From Thiogranum longum (GTDB lineage Bacteria; Pseudomonadota; Gammaproteobacteria; DSM-19610), in contig NZ_SMFX01000001.1 in NCBI RefSeq assembly GCF_004339085.1, forward strand, positions 2,708,573 to 2,772,572: a stretch of 64,000 nt of DNA. Reading direction: 5' to 3'. Both the position numbers and the translations under genes were made by a program. This document shows, in pieces, positions 9,942 to 19,093 of the stretch (position 1 is its first letter; every line of letters begins with the position of its first letter). Under the pieces are notes generated by a model. The model was not told the DNA's origin and searched no databases. It saw only the letters and a list, made by a program, of their open reading frames with translations.

Positions 9942-11357
9942 TTACATCTTGTAAGCGAAGCTTATACCAACAGAATACTGGTACATAGATATCGCTGCGT
10001 TATCCACAGGCGCTGTAGCACCTGCTGGCGGGAAACGGGTCGGACCTTTCAGGGTGTTCTTGAAGGCGTGCATAAAGTTAGCCGACCATTCCATGTTTTT
10101 GTTTGGCGCATAACTTGCACCCAAAGTTATATGGTGCTCCACAGTGGCGGGAGCCAATAAGTTGAATAACAGCTGTGAATTTTCATCAATGGGTGATTTA
10201 CCGTAATTGTAACCCGCCCGGAATGCCCATTTGCTGTTGTACTGATAATTTACACCCAGCTTGTAGACCCACTGATCCTGCCAACCGAAACCAAGCCCTT
10301 TGTCACCACCAAGCTTACATTCCGCTGGTTCATTGCCAGTCGCCAGCAACGCGTCTTTACACGCCTGGTCCGGATTAAAGAAAGACGGGTCCAGTGTCGG
10401 GCCAGGATTTCCGACAGACCTGACGGAGCTATAAAGAATGTGCTGCACATCCGCAGCAACCGTCACGGCATCAGTTGCCTTGAATGCCAGCCCGAACGCA
10501 AAGTGTTCCGGGATATCAAAGCTTCCTTGTTCAGCAAACAGATTTTTGTATTTTTTGAACCTAGTCATATAAACGCGTGAGGCGTAATTGGCTCCCAGGC
10601 TAAGTCGTTGATTAAAAAACTTACCCAGCCAGCCCAGCCGGATACCTGCACCGTAGGACCAGTCGTTACCTTCACCCGAGACATTGCTGTTGCTGCCCGC
10701 AAATCCCAGGCTTTCAAATGCGCCAAGACCATATGCACGGAACTGCTGCACACCTATCGCGAGTGAAGCCCCCACCGAATGCTGTTTGTTAATTTTATAC
10801 GCTGCGCTGGGCAACATCTGCATTTGCATCAACGAGACACCCACGGTGGTGGAATCCGCATTACAGGCAAAGTTAAAGAAATAACTGTTATTGACCCCGG
10901 CAGGAACACCGCTGCTATCTCCGTTGATACAACCAGTCGTCCCCGGAACCACCTGCTGGTAACGTGTACCCAGTCCGGCGCCGATAGCTGCCATGCCTAT
11001 CGTCATGCGACGATTAAATTTGTAAATACCGCCCATATTGGGGATCAGAAACAGATTGGAACCACTCACCTCATCCGCGGGTAACAGAGCGCTATTGTGG
11101 GATGCGGCCCGTCTCGGAACAAAAAATTCACCACCGACATCAACGCGCATCGTATCCATTTTTACATCGGTCATGGTAGCGGGATTGGCCGCCGCAGCCA
11201 GACCATCAGTGCCGTAGGCTACGCCCGTTCCGCCCATACCGCGGGACTTCGCCCCAAACCCGATAAGGAAATACCCATTGGTGGCAAATGCAGCCGCAGG
11301 TGCTAAAATCAAAAAAACACAAAACGGTACAGACAAGCGCCTGAATAGCACTTTCAT
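9942..11357 (-). CDS. FadL-type outer-membrane transport protein
   Basis: 471 residues with a signal peptide (MKVLFRRLSVPFCVFLIL, cut after AAAFA) and a mature N-terminus TNGYFLIGFGAKSRGMGGTG. That is the plug region typical of the OMPP1/FadL/TodX family of hydrophobic-compound porins. The remainder is alternating beta-barrel sequence (ASYAPNKNMEWSANFMHAF) ending in SVGISFAYKM, whose penultimate aromatic suits barrel assembly. A strong GGAGGAG site precedes the ATG. FadL relatives pass long-chain fatty acids or aromatic hydrocarbons through the outer membrane; the substrate here is unknown. It is followed on the same strand by the large surface-protein gene. Confidence 0.9.
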   Translation of the reverse strand: MKVLFRRLSVPFCVFLILAPAAAFATNGYFLIGFGAKSRGMGGTGVAYGTDGLAAAANPATMTDVKMDTMRVDVGGEFFVPRRAASHNSALLPADEVSGSNLFLIPNMGGIYKFNRRMTIGMAAIGAGLGTRYQQVVPGTTGCINGDSSGVPAGVNNSYFFNFACNADSTTVGVSLMQMQMLPSAAYKINKQHSVGASLAIGVQQFRAYGLGAFESLGFAGSNSNVSGEGNDWSYGAGIRLGWLGKFFNQRLSLGANYASRVYMTRFKKYKNLFAEQGSFDIPEHFAFGLAFKATDAVTVAADVQHILYSSVRSVGNPGPTLDPSFFNPDQACKDALLATGNEPAECKLGGDKGLGFGWQDQWVYKLGVNYQYNSKWAFRAGYNYGKSPIDENSQLLFNLLAPATVEHHITLGASYAPNKNMEWSANFMHAFKNTLKGPTRFPPAGATAPVDNAAISMYQYSVGISFAYKM

Positions 11358-12074
11358 AGTTCAACTCCTCCAGTGTTGCTTGGATACCAAAACAACAAAA
11401 TATTATTTGTATTTAGCTTGTCAACCACCACTGCATACGTACTTTGAGCAGCAGCTGACACAACATCACATTCAAAATCGAACCACATTCAGGCGAGATA
11501 TATATACCTTCTTTAAAGAATATGGCCACGTGTATTTCGACTGAGTCACACGATATGCTTGTCGTAATGACGGCGCCATCATCACTGGCGGACTTTATTT
11601 TGTCAAGGATACATTTGCCGCAATAATCCATCACAGCATTGAAGTTTAAAGAGACAAATACGATTCTTTAGAACCTGCAACAGGATGTCGATTTATTTAA
11701 CAACCCCCAACCCTTTTGTTTCTGATGCTGATCTTCAAGTAACTAGTTGTTTGTAAATTGTATTGGACAAGCAGATGCACGCTGAATACAACTTGGCACC
11801 GTCGATCAACTTTACATTCCTTGGTTTGCGCTCGATCTTGCATAGGGCCACTCCGAACTCAACAGATTGATAAACATGTATTTTTATTAGCTGGCCTGAA
11901 TATTGCCTTCACTCTGGATGCCAAGTAGTCGTTTGGGGAGGCCTAGAAGCCAGAAAACCATACAAGCAATTTGGCAATTAAATTCAAGTCTGTAACAAGT
12001 ACTTGTTAGCGGTCTAAAAACTTTATGTATTTTGGCCACCTTAAATTACTTCCTTATGAATCGTTGGAGGATTT
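11358..12074. other. 717-base AT-rich divergent intergenic region
   Basis: This gap separates the divergent FadL-type gene and the PEP-CTERM gene, so it must hold promoters for both. It is clearly richer in A+T than its surroundings. I see no convincing ORF, tRNA, terminator or long inverted repeat. The only identifiable signals are the ribosome sites at its two ends (GGAGGAG for the minus gene, GGAGG at 12065 for the plus gene). A TTGGCAC box near 11794 lacks a matching -12 element for sigma-54. Confidence 0.6.
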
Positions 12075-13076
12075 ATGAAAATGAATAAAACTGCCCTTAG
12101 CGCAGCTTTGGTACTGGCAATGGGCGCCGGGAGCGCTCAAGCTGATATCGTTAAATTTGACTGGACTGGCACCTTTACCATGATCAACCCGAATGACCAG
12201 ACACTGGTCAACTCGGATTTTGCTGGCAACAGTACAAAAGGCAAACAAACCGAGATCACTGGTACCATGGTATTCAACACCAGTCAGACTGATTCGCAGT
12301 CAACGACCTTTGACGGCAGCACTGTGACCTATGGCCCCGGCGCTGGCGCTGCGACTGTAAACACATTTGACTTCTTCGGTGGCGGCCCTGCAGTCGCCCA
12401 CGACATCACCATGCAGGCGATTGGCGATGGCAGTGGTGCAGGACCAGGCACCCTGGTAGCCGGCACTATGCTGTTTGACTGGAATGGCACTCAAAACATT
12501 TTTGTGGAAATCGTTCTGGATGCAGCCGGTTTCTTCACAGCTGACATGACAGGCGTTGGCATCGGCGATGCACTAACCATGGGGCCGGGCGCTGTTGCTC
12601 CGGACTATGAATCACGCTGTATCGACGTATCGTTTGGTGTTTGTACTATCGCACTCGATGATCCTGCCGGAGGTGCCACTTCGTGGGTAGATGAGACCAG
12701 CGGTAACGTTGTAAACGATGCATCTGCATTCGGTCAGACAACACTCATAACCGGCGGTCCACGCTTTATGGCTACAGTTGATGGCAACCCGTTTGCATCA
12801 GAAAATGTAACCATTACTCAGCCTGGTGCAGACGGTATTTTGGGTACAGCCGATGATATCGTATTTACCGGCAACCGCCACCAGGACGGCCTTTCAGGCA
12901 TCCGCATGGACAATGGTCCGTTCCCGGGTTTCAATGCCAACTTCGATGTTGCCACTATGAGCCTGTCCGGATTTGAACCCGCACCTTCTGCTGTTCCGGT
13001 TCCGGCAGCAGTCTGGCTGTTTGGTTCTGGCCTGGTAGGACTGGTTGGCGTAGCACGTCGTCGCAAGTCTGCCTGA
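12075..13076 (+). CDS. PEP-CTERM-type sorted extracellular protein
   Basis: 333 residues. A signal peptide ends at GSAQA, followed by a single domain of about 280 residues homologous to the N-terminal domain of the 6356 product (DWTGTFTMINP, FDFFGGGPAVAHD, APDYESRCIDVSFGVC, MDNGPFPGFNANFD). A C-terminal signal VPVPAAVWLFGSGLVGL then runs to ARRRKSA. That tail is the proteobacterial PEP-CTERM variant (VPxPA, hydrophobic helix, Arg cluster) recognised by exosortase. Proteins with it are linked to extracellular polysaccharide. GGAGG stands upstream of the ATG and a strong terminator follows, so it is probably a single-gene transcript. No exosortase gene is in the window. Confidence 0.92.
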   Translation: MKMNKTALSAALVLAMGAGSAQADIVKFDWTGTFTMINPNDQTLVNSDFAGNSTKGKQTEITGTMVFNTSQTDSQSTTFDGSTVTYGPGAGAATVNTFDFFGGGPAVAHDITMQAIGDGSGAGPGTLVAGTMLFDWNGTQNIFVEIVLDAAGFFTADMTGVGIGDALTMGPGAVAPDYESRCIDVSFGVCTIALDDPAGGATSWVDETSGNVVNDASAFGQTTLITGGPRFMATVDGNPFASENVTITQPGADGILGTADDIVFTGNRHQDGLSGIRMDNGPFPGFNANFDVATMSLSGFEPAPSAVPVPAAVWLFGSGLVGLVGVARRRKSA

Positions 13077-13106
13077 ACACCGGAAGACAAGTAAGAGTAA
13101 GCAGAG

Positions 13107-13135
13107 CGGGTGGCCATTTGGCCACCCGTTTTTTT
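13107..13135 (+). terminator. Intrinsic terminator of the PEP-CTERM gene
   Basis: A perfect 9-bp stem (CGGGTGGCC with GGCCACCCG), a 4-base loop ATTT and a run of seven T. It lies 30 bases after the stop codon. Confidence 0.93.
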
Positions 13136-13167
13136 ATGTACCAGAAATAATATACCCTAAGGCGACC

Positions 13168-14889
13168 TTAAGCTTGGGATATCCCCTCAGCCACAGTTTC
13201 CCACATATCGCGATAAGCTGATTCGATCTGCCGGGCAAACTGTTTCCCGTCGCAAAGGTGTGAAGTTGCCATGCGCTCCCTCAACCCTGCTCTGAGCACA
13301 CCAAGCGTTTTAGTATCGCGAGCCAATGCGGTTGCACAGGCCCTGTATTGTTCAGCACCATGTGTAATGAACTGATCCAGACCTAACTGCGACAGCAGGC
13401 TCACGCCGACTCGTCCTGCATGCGCCTGTCCCGCCAGTGTAATTACTGGCACACCCATCCAGATTGCCTGGCAGGTCGTTGTAGTACCATTATAGAGAAA
13501 CGTATCCAGCGCAATATCTACCTTGTTATAAGTGGACATGTGCTGGCCCATATTGGGAATCCAGCCAATTAACTCCAGACGCTCCCGCCCAATACCATGG
13601 CCCTCAAACAAGCTGTAAAAATACTCGCGGGTTACTGCATCGCTTAGCGGGCGGTTCTTCAATACCAGATGTGACCCCGGTACCGCGCAAAGAATTTCTG
13701 ACCATAGCTCTAAAACCTCCGGAGTAATCTTGGCCAGGTTATTGAACGATCCAAAGGTAATGTATCCATTTACCTGACAGGGTGACGGAGTGAGTGGCGG
13801 TGAAGCCGGACTACCTTGCAAGGGGTTGTAACATAGAAAACCGCCGGGAAGGCGTACCAGCGCCTCGGTATGTAAATGCTCGGTCTGCCCGGGGGGGTCT
13901 GCCCAGGCATCAGTGAAACGATAACCCATTGCCGACAAGCCGGTCGTATTGGGATACCCGAGGTAACTGACCTGCACCGGCGCCACTTTTCGGGCAAATA
14001 CAGACAACCGGTTGCGCGCAGTATGACCGGCCAGATCAACCAGTATATCGATTTGGTCACGTCTGACCAGATCAGCCACTTCGTCATCTGTCATTAGCTG
14101 AATATCGCGCCACACGTGCGCCACTGTATGCAATTGCGTGGTTATCGCGTCTGGCTTCAGGACATCAGAGTAGCAAAATGTCCTAACATTGGCTGGATCA
14201 TGATTCGCCAGAAGATTTACGATAAAAAAGAACACCGGGTGCGCACAGAAATCCGGCGATACATAGCCAATGCGTAACGGCCGCTTATCTGCTGCCAGAT
14301 CATTTTTTACACTGGCCGCAGGGACAGACTGTCTCTCCCTTGCCTGCCCCCACTGCACGTGCGCATGAAAAACTTCTTCTACATCCTGCTGACAGTAGTT
14401 TAAAGCGCTTAACAGACATGAGCGCGCACCCATCGCCTCCGGCTTTATAGAAAGGACCTGGCGCAACAGGGGGATCGCATCGGTCACACGCCCCTGCTTC
14501 ATCATGGCTGAGGCCAGCTTGTGAATAAGGGTTACGTTGGTCGGTTCGATTGAAAGTGCACGCTCGTAGCAACCTATGGATTCCCCAAGCTTTCCTGTCG
14601 AATCAAGCAATTCGCCCAAAGTCATCATTGCATGAGCGCTATCCGGAGTGATGGCTACAGCTTTCCTGAGACACTTTTCAGCTTCCTGTAACGAACCAAG
14701 CGCTATATGAGTTTTTCCTAACAGATACCACGCCTCGCCATCTCCCGGGCTGATTTTGCATATTCTTTCATACAGTAACCGGGCTTTTTTAAAGTGCCCA
14801 GCCTGAAACGCTGCAGCAGCCTTTAGTTTAATCTGCCGTTTCCTTGACCGGGCATGATTACCGGCCCGGATATTTTTCTTCGCCATCAA
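13168..14889 (-). CDS. TPR protein with O-GlcNAc-transferase-like (GT41/SPINDLY) domain
   Basis: 573 residues. After a basic N-terminus there are about four TPR motifs (residues 25-165: GEAWYLLGKTHIALGSLQEA, MMTLGELLDSTGKL). The GT41 catalytic region follows: LRIGYVSPDFCAHPV, DILVDLAGHT, PVQVSYLGYPNTTG, TFGSFNNLAKITPEV, DTFLYNGTTTTCQAIWMGVP and HAGRVGVSLL. Eukaryotic members modify Ser/Thr with GlcNAc or fucose; bacterial members modify proteins or glycans that are mostly unidentified. There is no signal peptide, so it acts in the cytoplasm. The gene converges on the PEP-CTERM gene and sits near a TPR-sulfotransferase. A role in decorating surface proteins or polymer is inferred from context only. 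Confidence 0.9.
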   Translation of the reverse strand: MMAKKNIRAGNHARSRKRQIKLKAAAAFQAGHFKKARLLYERICKISPGDGEAWYLLGKTHIALGSLQEAEKCLRKAVAITPDSAHAMMTLGELLDSTGKLGESIGCYERALSIEPTNVTLIHKLASAMMKQGRVTDAIPLLRQVLSIKPEAMGARSCLLSALNYCQQDVEEVFHAHVQWGQARERQSVPAASVKNDLAADKRPLRIGYVSPDFCAHPVFFFIVNLLANHDPANVRTFCYSDVLKPDAITTQLHTVAHVWRDIQLMTDDEVADLVRRDQIDILVDLAGHTARNRLSVFARKVAPVQVSYLGYPNTTGLSAMGYRFTDAWADPPGQTEHLHTEALVRLPGGFLCYNPLQGSPASPPLTPSPCQVNGYITFGSFNNLAKITPEVLELWSEILCAVPGSHLVLKNRPLSDAVTREYFYSLFEGHGIGRERLELIGWIPNMGQHMSTYNKVDIALDTFLYNGTTTTCQAIWMGVPVITLAGQAHAGRVGVSLLSQLGLDQFITHGAEQYRACATALARDTKTLGVLRAGLRERMATSHLCDGKQFARQIESAYRDMWETVAEGISQA

Positions 14890-15098
14890 TCAAACTCTCT
14901 TAAATCCGCAAGTTACGGGGCTGGCAAGCTGCCACCAATGAGAATAGCACCAAACAGAATACTTTCACTATATTAGAATATTGTAGTCTTATTATTCTTG
15001 ATAGAGGAGGTTAGAAAATTCACGCCTTAACGTGTGATTCCTTCACTTCTGCTCTACAATTACCTATCTGTTCGTTTTACCCATGGAGATGAACTCTA

Positions 15099-16046
15099 AT
15101 GCAAAAAAAATCACACCTCCAGCTCCCCCGCCTTTTTATTATCTGCTGCTCTATCGCACTTCTTTTGTCCGGGTGCTCTGGAATAGAAACATTCCCGACA
15201 TCTGCAAGAGCGGGTGACACTATTGCCCTGGCAACAGGATGGAAGCAGGGATATACACGAAAGAATATCAGCGTCACCATAAATTCTTCAGATGGCGCCG
15301 TGTACACCTATAGCCCCGGTGACCCGGCAATACGTGCTGCAGTAAATTTCTACCCTGATCCTGTTTCCTGGATGGCTGTGGGCGGCGTCATCGGAAGTGA
15401 TGGCGGGACAAAATACGGCGAGGCCGCCTCTTACGCCGATGTCATTGAACAATATCATACTGGAGATGACCCGGACTGGTGGCAGACAGTAGTGTTTCTC
15501 GATTTACCGTCCGGACTCAGCACCGGGACGGCGCAGGTAACTATAACGAGTCTGTCGGGCGCCTCTTATGGCCCTGTGCCGGTAAATATTATTGATGCAG
15601 GAATTGGCCAGGCATTCCAGTTCAACACCGACCCACTGGGTGCAGGCGGAGTATTCCCACTATCCGAAAGCCATCTGGAAGCAATGGAACGCAGTACTCA
15701 CTATACCGTTGCCTTTTCTGGCACGACATTACCGGCCGCAGTCGAGCTTGAACTACAACATGACGCGGATTCTTTACATGGTGGCGTCGGGAGAGCCTTT
15801 GTTGCCAACCCTGCCGGTGACAGAAAAACCATCAACTGGAAAGATGACGGTCAATTCCTGCGCATAATAGTTCTTGGAGCCGGGACAACAGAGCTGGTAC
15901 CCGGGGCAACTGAATCGACGTTAGATCGGTGGGATGCCTTAAAACTTTACGTAACCGGCGGTATTCAGAACTTGCAGATAAACTCAGTTAAGGGTTTCGA
16001 TGCGCAGGGCGCACAAATAACGGGCGTAACTGCGGCCCTTCAATAA
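15099..16046 (+). CDS. Predicted lipoprotein of unknown family
   Basis: 315 residues. The N-terminus has a basic start, a hydrophobic stretch and a lipobox LLLSGC with the lipidated Cys near residue 26. The mature protein begins SGIETFPTSARAGDTIALAT, suggesting a beta-rich or Ig-like fold. Two further segments contain GTAQVTITSLSGASYGPVPV and a C-terminal region with LKLYVTGGIQN. No enzyme motif is recognised. Residue +2 after Cys is Ser, so outer-membrane localisation is likely. It converges with the TPR-sulfotransferase gene, 18 bases apart. Gene reality is supported by the lipobox and normal codon usage; function is unknown. Confidence 0.8.
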   Translation: MQKKSHLQLPRLFIICCSIALLLSGCSGIETFPTSARAGDTIALATGWKQGYTRKNISVTINSSDGAVYTYSPGDPAIRAAVNFYPDPVSWMAVGGVIGSDGGTKYGEAASYADVIEQYHTGDDPDWWQTVVFLDLPSGLSTGTAQVTITSLSGASYGPVPVNIIDAGIGQAFQFNTDPLGAGGVFPLSESHLEAMERSTHYTVAFSGTTLPAAVELELQHDADSLHGGVGRAFVANPAGDRKTINWKDDGQFLRIIVLGAGTTELVPGATESTLDRWDALKLYVTGGIQNLQINSVKGFDAQGAQITGVTAALQ

Positions 16047-16064
16047 GAAACGCGGGCAATCATT

Positions 16065-17792
16065 CTATGCATATCCAAATTGTTTTATAAACGGATCAAG
16101 AATTGGCAATACCGCCTGGATTTCATCGCTATAATTCCGATATTTGCCAATGGCATGGGTATAGACAGGTTCGGCAACACCCTCATAACTGGGGGTAGAG
16201 ATATAGCGCTGACCGGAGTTCTGGAAGTAATCGAGAACAGATTCATCCCACTCCTCACCAAGAAAGTCCAGTACACGACTTACAACAGCGGGCATTTCCG
16301 CAACGAGGTCTTCATACCGAAGCTCCATCCATTTTACAGGTAATGTTTCCCGGTATTTCATCCAGAGCGACATAACATCAGCATACAATAACGCAGTATT
16401 TTTAATATCCAGGAAATGCGCCATCGCCTGGTTCGGCACAAACGATTGCGTAAAACAACTCAGACAGACATCACGCGGATCACGAATAAGTACGACAATA
16501 GAAGCAGTCGGAAACAGGCGATAAATCAGGCCTAAATCCACGATATTAAGCGGAAGCTTATCAACGAAACACCTGTCACCGATTTTTGCACCCACATGGC
16601 TTTCAACGAGCTGCCAGTACTCTTCCACCAGTACCTCGATATTTTCAGGAGTCAGACCCGGGACAGACTCCGGGTAACTTGTATCTGATTGCATTATTTC
16701 TGGTATTTTGTCGATGAGTTGCTGGAGAAAAGGAGCCTCATCGCTTGATATCACATTTGGATGGGCCGCCAGAATCTGTTCCGTAAGTGTTGTACCCGAC
16801 CTTGGGAAACCCACCAGAAACACAGGCGCTCGATCACATGCTTCCAGTTGAGGCTGTGACCGCTCCTGCTCCCCGATATGCGTTAACAATCCGGAGTAAC
16901 TACTGACTCGATCCTTGAATGCGTCAGCACTCAATTGAGTACTGGATATAACATCCGTCCAGACCTGATTTGCTCTGGAAAAGGCATCAAAAGCATCACT
17001 GTAGATTTCCAGCCCCTCCAGCACCCTCCCAAGTTCGTTGTAAGCCTGCGCCTTGTCGACAGGCCGCGCCGCCAACTCAATCGACCTGGTCGCTAACGCT
17101 CTCGCCTCATGCAATTTCCCGACACGTCTGTTTATCCTGGAAAGCAGCAGAGTCGCTGCATAAGATTCGGGATGCAGGCTCAAAGACAACTCAGCGTGAG
17201 TTGCCGCCTGATCAAGATCGTGCATTTTTTCAAGCAAACTGGCGAGATTCAAATTCGCCAAAAATGACTTTGGATCAGACGCAATAGCCGCCTGATATGA
17301 TGACATAGCTTCCTCAGGTCGCTTTAGTTTTCGCAGCGCATTACCTAAATTAATATGCGCTTCAGTCAGGTCAGGCCTCTGTTTAAGAGCGGCTTTATAG
17401 TAATGTTCGGCATTGCTGAAGTCGCCCACCGTAGCATAAGCGAGCGCCAGATTATAAAGGGCGCCGAGGTGATTCTTCTCACGATCCAGTGCCTTGTTAA
17501 GGGCGATGATCGCCTCTGGGTATCGACCCCGCGCCTGTAACAAATAGCCAAGATTATTACAGCTATCTGCATTTAGCACCCCTATTTCAAGCGCCTGGTT
17601 ATAGTCAACTATGGCTGCATCGAAATCACGTAGCGCCGTATGTACATTTGCAGCAAGCACCCATAGCTCAATATCCCTGGTGTCCGACTTGCATGCCTGT
17701 TCGAGTAGCTGCCTGGCCTTGCCCAGCTCTTTTCTATGGATACAGTCTTTAATCGATTGCTTGATTTGTTGCAGCGATGAATTTTTCTGCAT
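16065..17792 (-). CDS. TPR-repeat sulfotransferase
   Basis: 575 residues. The N-terminal half (about 1-290) is a series of roughly seven TPR motifs (NADSCNNLGYLLQARGRYPEA, GALYNLALAYATVGDFSNAE, AHINLGNALRKLKRPEEA). The C-terminal half is a sulfotransferase domain with the PAPS 5'-phosphosulfate loop PVFLVGFPRSGTTLTEQIL and the 3'-phosphate block SIVVLIRDPRDVCLS. It would transfer sulfate from PAPS to an unknown acceptor; TPR-sulfotransferases often act on peptides or glycans. There is no signal peptide. cysQ, which removes the by-product PAP, is 10 kb away in the same window; the link is suggestive only. Confidence 0.92.
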   Translation of the reverse strand: MQKNSSLQQIKQSIKDCIHRKELGKARQLLEQACKSDTRDIELWVLAANVHTALRDFDAAIVDYNQALEIGVLNADSCNNLGYLLQARGRYPEAIIALNKALDREKNHLGALYNLALAYATVGDFSNAEHYYKAALKQRPDLTEAHINLGNALRKLKRPEEAMSSYQAAIASDPKSFLANLNLASLLEKMHDLDQAATHAELSLSLHPESYAATLLLSRINRRVGKLHEARALATRSIELAARPVDKAQAYNELGRVLEGLEIYSDAFDAFSRANQVWTDVISSTQLSADAFKDRVSSYSGLLTHIGEQERSQPQLEACDRAPVFLVGFPRSGTTLTEQILAAHPNVISSDEAPFLQQLIDKIPEIMQSDTSYPESVPGLTPENIEVLVEEYWQLVESHVGAKIGDRCFVDKLPLNIVDLGLIYRLFPTASIVVLIRDPRDVCLSCFTQSFVPNQAMAHFLDIKNTALLYADVMSLWMKYRETLPVKWMELRYEDLVAEMPAVVSRVLDFLGEEWDESVLDYFQNSGQRYISTPSYEGVAEPVYTHAIGKYRNYSDEIQAVLPILDPFIKQFGYA

Positions 17793-18054
17793 GTTATTAC
17801 CTTAGAATGGATACAATCTATATTTTCATTTTATATCAACCGGATAACTTTACCTTGCAGTAAGCGCCTAGTAAATTACATCTACCTAAAGCCATTTAAG
17901 CATGTTAACTTTAACACGTGAGTTCAATTTTCAACCACCAACGCAGGCAAGCTTTTTAAATCATATAATACTTACGATTCGATCGTCAGTTTTCTTGCCT
18001 GAACCCAACGCCTCATATTTTTCCTGACTCAGGCTATTAAGAGCGAGATATTAC

Positions 18055-18753
18055 TTGAAAGAACTACCAAATAAAGGCCAGTTCACAGTCACTTTCCCTA
18101 TGGGGCTTCTATTGCGTCACTACTCAGGTGAAAAGGTAAACCAGTTAAACAAAGATCTGGCTGAACTGATACTGGAGATGGAGGATAAATCCCGGGCGGA
18201 CATGAAGCCTACTGCAACCCAGGGTGGGTTCCATACCAGCCCCGCGTTCGTCAATCGCAAGGATCCCGTGGTTACCAGGTTCCGTGAAAAAGTGCTTATT
18301 CCAGGCGTACAGCACTACATGGCCAATTATTACAATTTAATGGGCGTACCCCCCACTACACTCACACCGGATAAGCTAAGCCTCCAGGGCTGGGCCAATG
18401 TCATGCGCGCTGGCGAGTGGAATGCACCACACAATCACATCACGCCAAACTTCCGCCTAAGCGCAGTTTATTATGTACGAACACCGGATAGCCCACCACC
18501 GGAAGGCGCGCTGCAACTCGATAACCCGAACCAGATCAGCAGCCAGCACGGCACTTACGGCCACGCTAAATTTTACCCGCACGCGGGCGATCTAGTGATT
18601 TTTCCTTGCTATCAGGTACATTTCTCCCACCCATTCACGGGGTCAGGCGAACGTATTTTAATTGCCAACGATATTCGAGTACACGACCGGTTTGATGAGA
18701 TCCGACATAATAACTACAACTGCATGCTCGTGGACAGCAAGACGTTAAGGTAA
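18055..18753 (+). CDS. Putative 2-oxoglutarate/Fe(II) oxygenase (TIGR02466 family)
   Basis: 232 residues from a TTG start at 18055; no upstream ATG is in frame and the next Met is residue 16. The double-stranded beta-helix motif is present: HNHITPNFRLSAVYYV supplies a metal-ligand His region, then DLVIFPCYQVHFSHPFTG the distal His and ERILIANDIRV the 2-oxoglutarate Arg. Members are thought to hydroxylate proteins, peptides or small molecules; the substrate is unknown. It stands alone on the plus strand between the TPR-sulfotransferase and the secreted cyclophilin. The TTG start is uncertain. Confidence 0.82.
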   Translation: MKELPNKGQFTVTFPMGLLLRHYSGEKVNQLNKDLAELILEMEDKSRADMKPTATQGGFHTSPAFVNRKDPVVTRFREKVLIPGVQHYMANYYNLMGVPPTTLTPDKLSLQGWANVMRAGEWNAPHNHITPNFRLSAVYYVRTPDSPPPEGALQLDNPNQISSQHGTYGHAKFYPHAGDLVIFPCYQVHFSHPFTGSGERILIANDIRVHDRFDEIRHNNYNCMLVDSKTLR

Positions 18754-19093
18754 CCGAGCTACCCACCAGGCATTAACGTGGCCGGAAACTACAAGCCGAG
18801 TCTCTTTGTGGCAGGAATATATATTTTGAATCTACACGAATCAGCTACTATATTTGACGGGATTATTTACATAGGTATTTATTGCTAATTCGCATCTATT
18901 CTATCGCCAATTTATTGTTATTCAGTACTTTTATAACCATCATGGCATGGTCAGTTCGTCGAATTTATTTACATTAACACTTCCACGCAACCATCCAAAA
19001 CGTTAGTATTCAATGTGTTAAATACAGGCATATTACTTGCTAATTATGTAACCAATCGCGTTTTGACCATATACCGGACAGCCAATAGCAATT
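18754..19093. other. 340-base AT-rich intergenic stretch
   Basis: No ORF, hairpin or repeat stands out. Being AT-rich and upstream of the cyclophilin gene it presumably carries that gene's promoter, but I cannot assign boxes with confidence. Confidence 0.5.

Noticed and set aside
11413-11634. 73-codon minus-strand open frame in the AT-rich gap
   Set aside because: No ribosome site, no known domain and untypical composition; taken as chance.
11790-11812. Possible sigma-54 promoter (TTGGCAC) upstream of the PEP-CTERM gene
   Set aside because: The GC doublet expected at -12 is missing at the right distance, so the match is not convincing, although sigma-54 control of PEP-CTERM genes is known.
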